A stretch of DNA of 64,000 bases from Paenibacillus sabinae T27 (GTDB lineage: Bacteria > Bacillota > Bacilli > Paenibacillales > Paenibacillaceae): positions 4,193,252 to 4,257,251 of the forward strand of contig NZ_CP004078.1 of the NCBI RefSeq assembly GCF_000612505.1, in the 5' to 3' direction. Every line of letters begins with the position of its first letter. Position 1 is the first letter of the stretch. Positions 32,894 through 43,039 of the stretch are shown here, piece after piece. A program made the translations under genes and the position numbers. The notes under the pieces are model-generated. The model saw nothing but the letters and a program-made list of their open reading frames with translations, was not told the DNA's origin and did no database searches.

Positions 32894-33556
32894 TTATTGC
32901 GGTCTCGTGTTTACTTCCAGAATCCAGATTCTTCCCGAACGGTCCACGGCATAGTCAAACCCCAGTTCGCCGATTCCCGGAAAATGACGCTCCATCACCT
33001 GGATGCAAGTCAGGGTCAAATTGCGCATTTCCTTTCTTTTTGCCGAAGAATTGATCCGCGGGAGCGATCTTCGGAGTCCTTCCCTGCAGGTCAGCATGCT
33101 GCCTCCCTTGCACAAATTGGTCACGAACAGTCCGGGTCTCGCCAGACGGCCGACCATGGAGCGGAATTCCCAATGCTCTCCGTTCTTCACTACCTTAACT
33201 CTGTAATCTATCGGACGTCCGGCGATTCTCGCAAGCGATATGCCCTGCTGGATCAAATAGCCGCGTTTCACCCTGACTTTCTTAAGCGCAGCCGTCATAC
33301 CGGCAAAGTCCCGGTACATCCTCGTTTTGGCCATATACGTAAAGCCGTAGCCCCTGCCGTCACGGAATACCTTAATAACGCCGTACCCCCCTCCGCCGAC
33401 AATCGGTTTGATCACGACATTTCCGAATCGGCCAAGCATGGAACGCAGTGCTGAATTGCTGTAAGGCACCGTTCTTGGAATATAACCGGCGATCCGGCCG
33501 TCGCTGAGCAAAGCTTTGGTCTTCAGCCATTTGCTGGCCAGTTGTCTCCCCGCCAT
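32894..33556 (-). CDS. YheC/YheD-family ATP-grasp protein (spore coat associated)
   Basis: 220 residues, a compact single-domain member. Features are VVIKPIVGGGGYGVIKV (ATP-grasp phosphate loop), YLIQQGI, DYRVKVVKN, a Gly-rich loop NLCKGGSML and the C-terminal metal/ATP motif ELGFDYAVDRSGRIWILEVNTRPQ. YheC/D proteins are endospore coat associated; the ligase reaction is unknown. AGGAGAGAGG precedes the ATG. Confidence 0.8.
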   Translation of the reverse strand: MAGRQLASKWLKTKALLSDGRIAGYIPRTVPYSNSALRSMLGRFGNVVIKPIVGGGGYGVIKVFRDGRGYGFTYMAKTRMYRDFAGMTAALKKVRVKRGYLIQQGISLARIAGRPIDYRVKVVKNGEHWEFRSMVGRLARPGLFVTNLCKGGSMLTCREGLRRSLPRINSSAKRKEMRNLTLTCIQVMERHFPGIGELGFDYAVDRSGRIWILEVNTRPQ

Positions 33557-33762
33557 TGCCCCTCTCTCCTTTCTGAAAGCCTGCTATACTGTACTCAATC
33601 TCCGTTTGGCCCTCTTGTATGATTGTCCTTGATAGAAGGCGTTCGTATAAAAAGGGGCTGCTATGCCGCGGCTTATATCCCGCCCCAAGTTCCGTTCACC
33701 GGGGAAATATTCCGCGCTTATCCGACAGCATCCACGCCGCCGCCATCCGAAAGAGAGAAAAT

Positions 33763-33811
33763 GGAGGAAATTGTCGCATCGCCTCCGCAGACCAGCCGAC
33801 AAATTTCCTCC
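33763..33811. repeat. 14-bp hairpin in the YheC/small-protein gap
   Basis: GGAGGAAATTGTCG pairs with CGACAAATTTCCTCC (one bulged A) around a 20-base loop. It is in the 400-base gap 33557-33955. A TTG-started 65-codon frame there (33623-33820) lacks a ribosome site and is not called. Confidence 0.5.
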
Positions 33812-33883
33812 AGGGAATGATCGCACTTCCGGAAAAGCTAAGCAGAGCGCCGTGGAGAGACGGCAGGTCTAATAATGTAACCC

Positions 33884-33912
33884 TTTTCATACAGTGTCGT
33901 ATCGCTTATAGT
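33884..33912 (+). promoter_or_regulatory. Candidate promoter of the 70-residue membrane protein
   Basis: TTTTCA and TATAGT with a 17-base spacer, about 45 bases before the start codon; the -35 is weak. Confidence 0.35.
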
Positions 33913-33955
33913 TAAAGTAATCCCATCTTTCGTTTATCCTTAAGGAGGCGCTGCG

Positions 33956-34168
33956 ATGGCTCAATTGTTTGAGATTCTATACTGGCTCGCCATGATCGGC
34001 TCGTCCGTCGTATTGGCCGCAACCACGCTTCTGGTCTGTGCGCTGGGCTTCAAATTCTTCATTAAAGACCGTCGCAGGGCGCTGGGCGCGGGCTGCATCG
34101 CCTTCTCGCTCGTATCCGCGGCCCTGATCGTATTGATGATTAATTACAAGTTTATTTTGGCGGCTTGA
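33956..34168 (+). CDS. Small two-span membrane protein
   Basis: 70 residues, two membrane helices joined by a basic loop (KFFIKDRRRALGAG). The family is not recognised. AAGGAGG eight bases before the ATG and a clean terminator after the stop support it as a real single gene. Confidence 0.7.
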   Translation: MAQLFEILYWLAMIGSSVVLAATTLLVCALGFKFFIKDRRRALGAGCIAFSLVSAALIVLMINYKFILAA

Positions 34169-34205
34169 GAGAGGGGGAATTCCCTGCTTTCAGGCAAACA
34201 AAAAG

Positions 34206-34234
34206 AGATGCCCCGCGTGATTAGCGAGGCATCT
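34206..34234. terminator. Bidirectional terminator
   Basis: AGATGCCCCGC pairs with GCGAGGCATCT (one mismatch), loop of 7. TTCTTTATTT follows on the plus strand and CTTTTTGTTTG on the minus strand, so it ends both the small gene and the SLH gene. Confidence 0.8.
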
Positions 34235-34260
34235 TTCTTTATTTAACCGGGTACCGGGTC

Positions 34261-35910
34261 TTAGTTTCCGGCATTCCCGATATTCGCGATCGCCTGGGCC
34301 GCTTCCGCGCGGGTCACCGTCCCCTGCGGGACGAACGCCGAAGCGCTTCGGCCTTTCATCAGGCCGAGTCCCGCCGCTGTGCTCACGGCATCGCGCGCCC
34401 AAACGCTGACTGCGGCCTGGTCGTTAAAGACCGGGGATGCCGCAGCATCCGGTTTGGCCTGCGTATGGAGGATGCTCCAGGCTCTAACGAGCATGGCCGC
34501 CATTTCCTCGCGGCTGATGGTCTGCTCCGGCCTGAAGGTATCCGGGCCGGTTCCCTTGATGATTCCGGCCTGATAAGCCGCGGCCACTTCATCCGCATAC
34601 CACTTGGCTGCGGGAACATCCGTGAAGGCAGCGCCGCCTCCGCCAAGGCCCAGGGCCCGAACAAGCAGCGCCGCAAATTCCGCGCGCGTTACTTGGCGGG
34701 CGGGAGCGAACTCCTTCAGGCTGACCCCTTCCACGATATGCTTTGCCGCCATTTCAGTAACGGCGCCATAGGCCCAGCTTCCAGCGGGAACATCCATGAA
34801 GGTTTTGCGGTACTCCAGCACCGCGTACTTGCTGAAATGATCCGTTTGGCCGATTGCCACATTCCCTGCGGACAGGCTGCCAATGTACTCAAGCTCCCCC
34901 GCATCGGAAAGATAATAGAGACCGGCCAGCTTGGCGGCGGCAAGCCCGCTTGCCTTGAGCTGAAGCGTCACCGGATGCGCGAATGCGGTTACGGGCGTTT
35001 CCGCTCCGCCAGCTGAGATCAGCTTCGCTTTAAATTCGTAGATATCGCTTGCAAGCTTCAAATCGGCGAATTCGCGCTGCTTCGCAAGCGCAAGCAGGGG
35101 CACGCTGTCGGCAGGCGGCACCTTCACAACGCTTAAAGCCGCTTCGCCGCCGGACTTGGATGCCGCGGCGACCAGTTCGCCGAGCGTCTGGGCGCTTAGT
35201 TTAAGCGTAAAATCGGCCCCCGCCAAATTCAGCCCGCTGCCGTCCTGCGCCAGCTTATCCAGCAGCGCGGCCGGAATGCGCGCCTCCGTGCCTGTTCCAA
35301 GCGTGAACGTCGCCTCTTTCAAGGCGTCGTTCATCGTGAGCTTATCCTCCGTCACCCGCACGACGGCCGGAGAGGGAGTCGGCGCCGGGGATGTCGGCGT
35401 TCCCGGCCCTGTCGATGCCGCAGCGCTTGGAGACGCGGTGGGTGTGGCGCTTGGGGCCGCACTCGGTGTAGCACTTGCAGTCGCGCTTGGAGCAGCGCTG
35501 GGAGTGGCGCTTGGAGCCGCGCTCGGCTTGGCGCTAGGCGTTGATGAAGGCGGCGCCGATGCCAGCTGCCCATAGCTGAAACTCGTCTTGTAAGGAGTGT
35601 CGCTGTTCTCCACGCCAAGCTGAACCTCATACTTGCCTTCAGCGGAAATATTCCATGTAAACGTGAAGGCACCGCCGTCTCCGCTTGTTATACTATCCAG
35701 AAAAAGCTGGCCGCCGGGCTCCGCCACCTTCAGCGTCACCAGTTGTCCCGCTCCGGACGCCACCTTCCCCGTTACCGTTGCCTGCTTGGTTGATATGTCG
35801 GCGCTTGCGGTAACATTTGTGAACCAGACAGTTTCGGAAGCAGTCGCCAATGCTTGCCAGAACGTAGACAGGAGCAGAATCAGGATTAGCGCAGGAATGC
35901 TCTTCTTCAT
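34261..35910 (-). CDS. S-layer-homology (SLH) surface protein
   Basis: 549 residues, secreted (signal peptide MKKSIPALILILLLSTFWQALATA). A beta-rich Ig-like module (about 30-120) leads to a Pro/Ser/Ala/Thr linker of repeated PSATPSA-type units, then an unassigned domain, and three SLH repeats at about 371-420, 429-480 and 495-545 (DVPAGSWAYGAV, DVPAAKWYADEV, VSVWARDAV) that bind secondary cell-wall polymer. It is 65 bases after the giant glycosidase gene and could anchor or present it. Start: ATG 35910 with AAGGAGG. Confidence 0.85.
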   Translation of the reverse strand: MKKSIPALILILLLSTFWQALATASETVWFTNVTASADISTKQATVTGKVASGAGQLVTLKVAEPGGQLFLDSITSGDGGAFTFTWNISAEGKYEVQLGVENSDTPYKTSFSYGQLASAPPSSTPSAKPSAAPSATPSAAPSATASATPSAAPSATPTASPSAAASTGPGTPTSPAPTPSPAVVRVTEDKLTMNDALKEATFTLGTGTEARIPAALLDKLAQDGSGLNLAGADFTLKLSAQTLGELVAAASKSGGEAALSVVKVPPADSVPLLALAKQREFADLKLASDIYEFKAKLISAGGAETPVTAFAHPVTLQLKASGLAAAKLAGLYYLSDAGELEYIGSLSAGNVAIGQTDHFSKYAVLEYRKTFMDVPAGSWAYGAVTEMAAKHIVEGVSLKEFAPARQVTRAEFAALLVRALGLGGGGAAFTDVPAAKWYADEVAAAYQAGIIKGTGPDTFRPEQTISREEMAAMLVRAWSILHTQAKPDAAASPVFNDQAAVSVWARDAVSTAAGLGLMKGRSASAFVPQGTVTRAEAAQAIANIGNAGN

Positions 35911-35975
35911 TGTTTGCCTCCTTTTTGCAAAGAAACCCCGGCGGGGAAATCCCGCCGGATTGTTCATCTAATCGT

Positions 35976-38900
35976 TCAAGGGGTCAACTCTACTACGTCT
36001 GCCAGAGGCATCATGGTGGTGTTCATCAGATCCTCGCCTTCCCAAACCATCAGCTTGACCTTGAATCCCGCCACACTTGCAGGAAGCTGGAAGCCTGCGT
36101 TCAGCTGCAGGGTCTGACCCGCTTTGACCAGGGAGGAGCTGTAAGCGTGGTTAACCATCTTCAGTCCGCCGTTCCCGTCATAAAGCGCAGCGATAATCAG
36201 CACTTGCTTGTCTTCGGACAAAGCGTTCGTAACTTTGACCTTGGCATCCAGATATTTGCCGGCTTCAAGCTTATTCATGTTGAACGAAGGCTCCATCTTG
36301 AAGCTGTCTTCCATTCTCTTCAGCACCGTGTAATCCAGCGTATACGATACGCTTCCCTCTTCGACCCGGATCTGGTACGGACCCGCAGGCAGTGTGGCCG
36401 GAAGGGACAGCGTCAGGTTCGCTGTACCGCCCGTAATAGAGCCGGATGCCGCCGGAACCCCCGCATAGGGCAGGGCGTTTTTCAGCAGTACGGCTTTGAC
36501 AGCCGTTCCGTCAGTGACGTTGGCTGTATGAACGACAATCTGTACGTCCTTTGCGCTGCCGGCGCGGTGCATGGCTGCGTCCAGCGTCACGTCCTTGATG
36601 CTCGGTGCGCCTCTACCTGTAAGCGAAGCTGAAATCTGCTGCGCTTCGGAGGTTGCTGCCTCGGCCGTCCGGAAATACAGCTTATGGGCAGCCGCATCAT
36701 AGAACCAGACATCATGGCCTGCTTGAACGGCCTCTTTCGAGCCAACCTCTGTCAGTTCTTTGCCGTTCCGTTTGACCGAGTAGACGTCCTTATCTTCGGC
36801 TCCGATCTTCACTTCAGAAGCCCATACTCGGCTTTCGACCTTACCAGTGTAGCTGCCGTTAATTGCCGCGATATTCAGCGACACTTTGTCAGCCTGAGCA
36901 CTTGCCTTGATCTCGGTTGCCGCAGATTGGCCTTTCTCGTAAGCGTACGTGCTGCCGTCATCCTCATATAGCGTGAAGCTGGAAGTTTCTCCGCTGGTTA
37001 ACGGATATACTTTGAGCGTCAATTCGCTAGCCGGCGTCTGCTCCGCGAAGTCCTGAACCGCTCGTGTCGGAATAATGGCGCCTTCCTTCACCAGCATCGG
37101 AATGGTATTCAGATCGGCATTGTACGTAATTTCATGTCCTCCATTAAATTTCTGCTCGGAGTTCCAGTCATACCAGGTTCCGCTTGGCAGATACACCATT
37201 CTTTGAGATGCGCCTTCCTTATTTACCGGCGCAGCCATAATGGAGCCACCGAACATCCATTGATCCTGAATGTTATATACATTGCTGTCGTTCGCATAAT
37301 CCATAACGAGCGGCTTCATCAGCGAAGCTTCGCCGTCCGCTGTCTGCTTGGCGGTGGAATAAATGTACGGCAGCAGCTGATAGCGCTGATTGATCGCTTT
37401 CGTCACCGAAGCTTCCGCTTCGGCTCCGAATGCCCACGGTTCCCGGATATTGGTCGGGTCCGAAGGATTGTCGCCGAGAGCCACATGCGACCGGAAGATT
37501 GGCATTAAGGAAGCCGCCTGCATCCAGCGGGTGTACAGCTCCGGCGAAGGCTTGCCATTAAATCCGCCGGTGTCGTTAGTGAAATAGGAGATGCCCGATG
37601 CCGCCGCGCTGAGACCCAGCTGCAGCTGATGCGAGAAGGAAACCCAGCTGGCGTCGATGTCACCGCTCCAGACGGTAGTGCCGTACTGCTGGATGCCGGT
37701 AAATCCAGATCTTGCCAGCGTCCAGACCCGGTCGCCGGTATAGCTGCGCTGACCGTCATAGAACGCTTTGGCCTCATTCAATGCGTACACGTTCGTTATT
37801 TCCGCCGCGCTGCCCGCAGCGAACTGGTCTCTTAACGAGTCGGTTGGCTGTTCCGGTTCGTTAAGGTCGATCCAGTAGCCCTTCACGCCGGCATCATGCA
37901 GCTTTTTCACCTGGGAGCTGTACCACTTGGCCGCTTCGGGATTCGTGAAGTCGATCAGTCCCGCTTTACCGTACCAGGCCGGGTAAATGACTGTTTTGCC
38001 GGAAGCGTCCTTGACGAAATAACCTTTGCTGTCGCCTTCTTTAAAGTTGGAAGCTGTTACCTGGATATAAGGATCGACGATGGTTACGATGTTCACGCCT
38101 TTTTCCTGCAGCTCGGCCATATTGGCCTTTGGACTCGAAAAATCCTGCGCCGGATCATCGTTCCAGGTCATATCGAAATAATGATTTTTCTTCGCCCAGT
38201 ATACATCCAGCACCATGGAGTCGAGCGGAATATCCTTGCTGCGGAAGGTATCCACGATGCCGTCCACTTCGTTCCAGCTTCTGTAGCCGAATCTGGATTG
38301 CATATAGCCCAGCGCCCACATTGGCGGAATCGGAGCGGTGCCGGTCAGGCTGGAGAAGCTCTTCATGATGCTGTTCAGGGAACCGCCGGTGTCGCCGGCT
38401 ATGAAATAGTAGAGCATTTCCCCGTTCGGCGCGCTGAAGCTGTATTTTCCGGCATCTGCAGCACCCAAGTCGAAGGTCACATTTTCGTACGTATTGTCAA
38501 AATAAAGCCCATACCCCTTCGTGCTCGTAAAGAACGTGCTGGAAACATCGGAGGTATTGCCGCCATAGCCTCCGGTCATTGCATTGTTCATAACCACCTT
38601 CTTGCCCAGACGGTCGAACGACTGCGCGTCGCGGTCCATGCCGAGCCCGAAGAAATGCTCATCCTGAGCCAGAGCCATCTCGCTGTATACGCCGGTGTCA
38701 CCGTCATACCCGAAGCCTGCGCCGCCAACCTGCTCCGAGAGCAGCTTGGTGTTCGAAGCGTCATAGTAAGCCAGGCGGAACGGCGACTTGTAGGCGCGGA
38801 TGCTCAAGGCGTCCGTCTGAATCAAAATATAGCCTTCATCACCCATATCTTTAACGGATGGGATTACGGAGCCCTGCTCGCTGTCCACCACAAAGGTATC

Positions 38901-41900
38901 CTTCTTGGCAAACGTGCCGGTCGGCTCCATCCACACCTTGGCCGTATCGGCTTTCACGAATTCAAGCTTCACCTTCGCACTGCCCTGCGAATTCAGCACA
39001 ACCGCCCGTCCGTCTGCGGATACCTGGTACGGATCGGTTTCCGACAGGCTGTTAACGAAGGTAACATCCTTATACTGCTGGTCATTATCCTTCTGCAGCA
39101 AGAAGTCGTCGATGCTTAAGCTGCTGCCCGCTTTGCCTTCGGAGATCACGCCGACCTTGACCACTTCATTCATGGCCAGCTGAATATTCGGCAGCTTCAG
39201 CTCCGTAAATTCCGCCCCGGCCGGAATATCAAGCGTCTTGGTACCGCCGGAATACGTTACGTAGACCTGGGCTTTGCCGAGCTCACCGGTCTTGCGGGTC
39301 TTCAGCGTCAGCTGATACACGCCGTCTGCCGGCGCATTGCCGAACTGCCAAATATCGGAGGAGTAGTCGCTTGCGCCGCCGATTTGCGTAAAAGCGTTAT
39401 CCCCGTCCCGCGTAATCGCCTGATGCGTCATGTTCGTGCGGCTCCATCCGGCGAAGCCTTCGTCAAAGCTCGGATTGTACAAGGCTACGGACAAAGTCTC
39501 AGCCGCCGATTCCTCGGATGTAAATTTCACGTTGTCGATCTGCATGGAAGTATCCGGCTTGGGAGCTTCCAGAATGAATTTTACCGTCGCTTCCTGCTCG
39601 GTAATATCCGCTTCGACTTTGAATTCCTTGTACTGAAAATCGCCCGCATCCCATTTCGTCTTGCCTGTGGATGGGACTCCATCCTTCAGGCTAGGCGTAA
39701 TATCCACCGTGACATCATCTTTGCCCGGCTGGGAAATGATCATTTTCGCTTTTCCGCCCGCAAATGTCGGGTCGGTGTGCGGCATCAGCTTGACCATGGC
39801 CGACAATGTGTAATGTCCGTTCTTCAGGCTGGTAATTCTCTGCTGGGAGACCGCTTTTCCGCCCGCATCCGGGGAGTACAGATACTGCTTGTGACCGGCA
39901 TAGGCATCATTGGTATCCACGCCGTGCCAGATGGTAGTACCCTGCGTATCTACGCTCCAGCCGGTCTCATTGCCCGTTTCGAAATCACCGTTGATCAGTT
40001 GGCCGGTTCCGGAGCTGAAGGAAATCGAGTCGATATGAACCGAACCCGCGCTGTCCTCCGTTTGCGCCAGCGTGATCAGATTCGTTCCTTTTTTCAGCGA
40101 AATCGTCTTCTCCGCGCTGCTCCACTTATCCCAAGCCGATTTACCCAGCGATTTGAAAGTCACCGTGTCCGAATCGACCGGGCTGCCGGCAATATCCTCC
40201 ACAGTAACCGCCAGAGAACCGTCCGCTTCATTTCCGTTGGCATAGCGGACATTGAGCGGATAATTTCCATCCTGCGGAACACTGACGGCAAAGGTCAGCT
40301 TGGCGCCTTTGTGCTCAAGCCCGGCGATATAGCCAAAGCCCTGGTAGCCCGCCGCATCATTGCCAAAGATCGCTCCGCCCTGATACGAAGCCACTTCCGC
40401 CTGATACGATTTGGAGGCCGTCTTCGGAATCAGCTTGAGCACGACCGCGTCATGCGGCTCCAGCGTCTTGGAGAAGAGTGCCTTGTATCCAAGGTCTTTG
40501 TGCTCCCAAATATCGCGGACATAGGCTCCGTCAGCAATTCCCAGCTCTTTGACAAAATTCATCGAGAGCGCCTTGGACTCGTCGCTGCGGTTGAACAGGG
40601 CGACAGCCCATGTGCCGTCCGGCAGCTGTCCGGCCCACCGCTCGCTGTCACGGCTGGCGTTGTTCTTGTAATGCTCATCGGAATAATAGATCGGCTTGCC
40701 CGCCAAGCCCGATTTGTTCAGCTCGATCAGTTCCGGATTCTGATAGAATTTGGCATTGTCCCCGATGGTATCGTACTGGTCGGCGATCGTAATCGGTGAG
40801 CCCGCCATCGTGAACAGTGACAGAGCCGTCTTCCGCTCGTTGTCGGCGTATTGGCCGCTATAGGTGTTCAGGCGCAGGAAGTCGCCGTCGTTAATCATCG
40901 ATCCGCGGCCCGAAATATCGGAGAATCCCGTGAAGCCCTGGAAGGAGTTGGCCCACTGCGACCAGCTGGCCGTCCAGTTCTGGCGGCGTCCGCTCGTATG
41001 ATCCCAGCCGCCGCTGAAGACGTCCTCGTCGATGCGGATCATGTCGCCGAACTGCTGCTCATACTTGCCATGGCCCTTCAGATCCGGCATGACCAGGCTG
41101 AGGTACATATGGTTCTCAGCGGAGGCTTCGTCCATCCACTGCAGCGCTTTGGCGTATTCCGTATCCGAATCGTGGCCTGTTCCGATCTGGCCGAGGCCCT
41201 GGTCGTAGCCCGATTCATACCAGGAGAGAAAATCGACGCGCAGGAAGGAAGCGCCCTGCTCGGCCAGGAACCTGATATAGCCTTGAAGGTATTCTTTGGC
41301 GCCCTTCTTGTTGACGTCCAGCCAGTACAGCGCCTGGTCGGCGCCCTGTCCGCCGTCGAAGCGGTCGCCGTTCAGCTGCTTGCCGTTGCCGAGGTTGTAC
41401 GGCTCCGTCTTGATCAGGCTGGCGACCGGAATCTGCTCGGTGCTGCCATCGTCATTCTTAACCGTGACATGGTATTTGTCCGGGTGCTTCAATACTTCCG
41501 GGCTGACCCACAGCGGATCATAGTAGATCCCAAGCTTCATGCCTTTGCTGTGGATGTAGTCGGCCCAGTACTTCCAGGTGTGGCCGTCCGGGTAGACTTC
41601 GGAAGGATAGCCCTGCCAGTCATTCGGACCGGCCCATTTGACCTCCACATCGTCCACATCGATTCCCGCGAAGCCGGCCTTGCCTTTAGGGTCCACGACA
41701 AATGCGAGGTCCAGCTTGCCGCTCGTCACATCCACCGTCATGGAGTAGTCGGTCCAGCTCTCGCTGGACACCGTTTTGGCCAGAGCCGCTTCCGGCACTT
41801 CGGTGTTGTATCCGTCCACTTGGAATACTGCGGTCGCTCCATTTTTGATCATATCGTTCTTGGTCTTGGCTTTGGCTTTTACCGTGTACAGACCGTTCGG

Positions 41901-42902
41901 CAAATGAATGCTTTGCGAGACCGTTTGTACCTCATCGGCTCCCGGATTCCAGGTGTACAGGGATTTGTATGCTCCCTTTTCGTTTTCATTAATGCCGAAT
42001 CCGCCGCCGCCCGTGCCGGTAATATTCCAGCCGTCCGTATTTCCCTGAGTGAAATCGCCGTTGACGACATGGTTCGAAGTATCGACCTCATCCGTTTCCT
42101 TCTCAAGCTTTACATCGTCGAGGTCGAGCCCGGCGCTGAATTTATTTTTGGACAAAGAGTCATAGGAGAATTCCAGAACCACACTTGGGTTGGTGACATT
42201 CAGCTCGACTCTGTAATCCGTCCAATCTTCATAAGTAATCGCCGTTACCGTTTCTGCTTCCGGATCGGCGGCATCATAGCCCTTGATCTTCATGTAGGCC
42301 GGTACGCCGTCCGCGAACATGCCGTTCTTGGTCTTGGCTCTGGCGCTTAAACGGTACAGGCCCGTATCCTTCAGATACACATTCTGGCTGACGGTTTCTT
42401 TATGGGGTTCATCCTTCCACGTCCATAACGACTTATTGCCGTTATCGTCGTTCCGCCCGTGACCGGCCGGTCCGGTAAAGGTCCAGCCTTTGGTCTCTTC
42501 ATCGTTGAAGTTCCCGTTAACCACACCGTATACCGGCTCCGTTTCACCGCCCGCCCCCAGCGGATCAGTCATCCACCGATTGTTATGCGAGACAATGTAA
42601 CCGTTCTCATTTAATAGCGTGGCTCCTTCAATCCATCCGTCCGTGCTGACCATATCGTAGCCGTACGGCTGAAAATTTTCCGCCATCCAGTCGATGTTCG
42701 CCTTCCAGCGGTCTTCCGGCATGAACGTATTTTGGGTCCATTGATGCTCATACGAAATCCAGTACATCGGCCCCGAGCCATTTCGGGTAAACTCGCTGTT
42801 TCTCGCCAAGACGGAACCCGAGCCGAAAGCCGGAACGACCAGGCTGAACGCCATGATCGAGGCCATCAACCGATGTAATCGCTTTCTATTCTTTGTTTGC
42901 AT
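35976..42902 (-). CDS. Secreted two-catalytic-domain glycosidase (GH-D-like plus GH31)
   Basis: 2308 residues with a signal peptide. A first TIM barrel (about 45-830) resembles clan GH-D (GH27/GH36, isomaltodextranase-like), with likely catalytic acids D557 (FLRVDFL) and D625/D627 (IRIDED). Two carbohydrate-binding-like modules (about 125-425, each starting VVNG(N/D)F) are inserted inside this barrel. Further modules follow at about 831-965 (CBM35-like), 968-1130 and 1138-1270, then GH31 (about 1276-2060) with nucleophile D1679 (YWIDLNEPE) and acid/base D1748 (WSGDID), and Ig-like modules to the end. GH31 acts on alpha-glucans or xylosides. No SLH repeat; the next gene has three. Confidence 0.85.
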   Translation of the reverse strand: MQTKNRKRLHRLMASIMAFSLVVPAFGSGSVLARNSEFTRNGSGPMYWISYEHQWTQNTFMPEDRWKANIDWMAENFQPYGYDMVSTDGWIEGATLLNENGYIVSHNNRWMTDPLGAGGETEPVYGVVNGNFNDEETKGWTFTGPAGHGRNDDNGNKSLWTWKDEPHKETVSQNVYLKDTGLYRLSARAKTKNGMFADGVPAYMKIKGYDAADPEAETVTAITYEDWTDYRVELNVTNPSVVLEFSYDSLSKNKFSAGLDLDDVKLEKETDEVDTSNHVVNGDFTQGNTDGWNITGTGGGGFGINENEKGAYKSLYTWNPGADEVQTVSQSIHLPNGLYTVKAKAKTKNDMIKNGATAVFQVDGYNTEVPEAALAKTVSSESWTDYSMTVDVTSGKLDLAFVVDPKGKAGFAGIDVDDVEVKWAGPNDWQGYPSEVYPDGHTWKYWADYIHSKGMKLGIYYDPLWVSPEVLKHPDKYHVTVKNDDGSTEQIPVASLIKTEPYNLGNGKQLNGDRFDGGQGADQALYWLDVNKKGAKEYLQGYIRFLAEQGASFLRVDFLSWYESGYDQGLGQIGTGHDSDTEYAKALQWMDEASAENHMYLSLVMPDLKGHGKYEQQFGDMIRIDEDVFSGGWDHTSGRRQNWTASWSQWANSFQGFTGFSDISGRGSMINDGDFLRLNTYSGQYADNERKTALSLFTMAGSPITIADQYDTIGDNAKFYQNPELIELNKSGLAGKPIYYSDEHYKNNASRDSERWAGQLPDGTWAVALFNRSDESKALSMNFVKELGIADGAYVRDIWEHKDLGYKALFSKTLEPHDAVVLKLIPKTASKSYQAEVASYQGGAIFGNDAAGYQGFGYIAGLEHKGAKLTFAVSVPQDGNYPLNVRYANGNEADGSLAVTVEDIAGSPVDSDTVTFKSLGKSAWDKWSSAEKTISLKKGTNLITLAQTEDSAGSVHIDSISFSSGTGQLINGDFETGNETGWSVDTQGTTIWHGVDTNDAYAGHKQYLYSPDAGGKAVSQQRITSLKNGHYTLSAMVKLMPHTDPTFAGGKAKMIISQPGKDDVTVDITPSLKDGVPSTGKTKWDAGDFQYKEFKVEADITEQEATVKFILEAPKPDTSMQIDNVKFTSEESAAETLSVALYNPSFDEGFAGWSRTNMTHQAITRDGDNAFTQIGGASDYSSDIWQFGNAPADGVYQLTLKTRKTGELGKAQVYVTYSGGTKTLDIPAGAEFTELKLPNIQLAMNEVVKVGVISEGKAGSSLSIDDFLLQKDNDQQYKDVTFVNSLSETDPYQVSADGRAVVLNSQGSAKVKLEFVKADTAKVWMEPTGTFAKKDTFVVDSEQGSVIPSVKDMGDEGYILIQTDALSIRAYKSPFRLAYYDASNTKLLSEQVGGAGFGYDGDTGVYSEMALAQDEHFFGLGMDRDAQSFDRLGKKVVMNNAMTGGYGGNTSDVSSTFFTSTKGYGLYFDNTYENVTFDLGAADAGKYSFSAPNGEMLYYFIAGDTGGSLNSIMKSFSSLTGTAPIPPMWALGYMQSRFGYRSWNEVDGIVDTFRSKDIPLDSMVLDVYWAKKNHYFDMTWNDDPAQDFSSPKANMAELQEKGVNIVTIVDPYIQVTASNFKEGDSKGYFVKDASGKTVIYPAWYGKAGLIDFTNPEAAKWYSSQVKKLHDAGVKGYWIDLNEPEQPTDSLRDQFAAGSAAEITNVYALNEAKAFYDGQRSYTGDRVWTLARSGFTGIQQYGTTVWSGDIDASWVSFSHQLQLGLSAAASGISYFTNDTGGFNGKPSPELYTRWMQAASLMPIFRSHVALGDNPSDPTNIREPWAFGAEAEASVTKAINQRYQLLPYIYSTAKQTADGEASLMKPLVMDYANDSNVYNIQDQWMFGGSIMAAPVNKEGASQRMVYLPSGTWYDWNSEQKFNGGHEITYNADLNTIPMLVKEGAIIPTRAVQDFAEQTPASELTLKVYPLTSGETSSFTLYEDDGSTYAYEKGQSAATEIKASAQADKVSLNIAAINGSYTGKVESRVWASEVKIGAEDKDVYSVKRNGKELTEVGSKEAVQAGHDVWFYDAAAHKLYFRTAEAATSEAQQISASLTGRGAPSIKDVTLDAAMHRAGSAKDVQIVVHTANVTDGTAVKAVLLKNALPYAGVPAASGSITGGTANLTLSLPATLPAGPYQIRVEEGSVSYTLDYTVLKRMEDSFKMEPSFNMNKLEAGKYLDAKVKVTNALSEDKQVLIIAALYDGNGGLKMVNHAYSSSLVKAGQTLQLNAGFQLPASVAGFKVKLMVWEGEDLMNTTMMPLADVVELTP

Positions 42903-43039
42903 CCCCTAGTGTCCTCCCGTTTCATCTTAGAGTGAATAACCCTGCCTGCAACAGCATCGCACCCGGCTGCGAACTCACCTCCTTAACAAAAATTTTCGGC
43001 ATGGCTGCAGCGATCAACCGACTGTGTAAAGGTTCCTTC

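Noticed and set aside
33623..33820. 65-codon frame starting TTG in the YheC gap
   Set aside because: No ribosome site, overlaps a strong hairpin, and no recognisable protein features.
40851..42350. Long pl-strand frames (up to 499 codons) opposite the giant glycosidase
   Set aside because: The minus-strand enzyme has signal peptide, catalytic motifs and modules throughout; the plus frames are GC-driven shadows.
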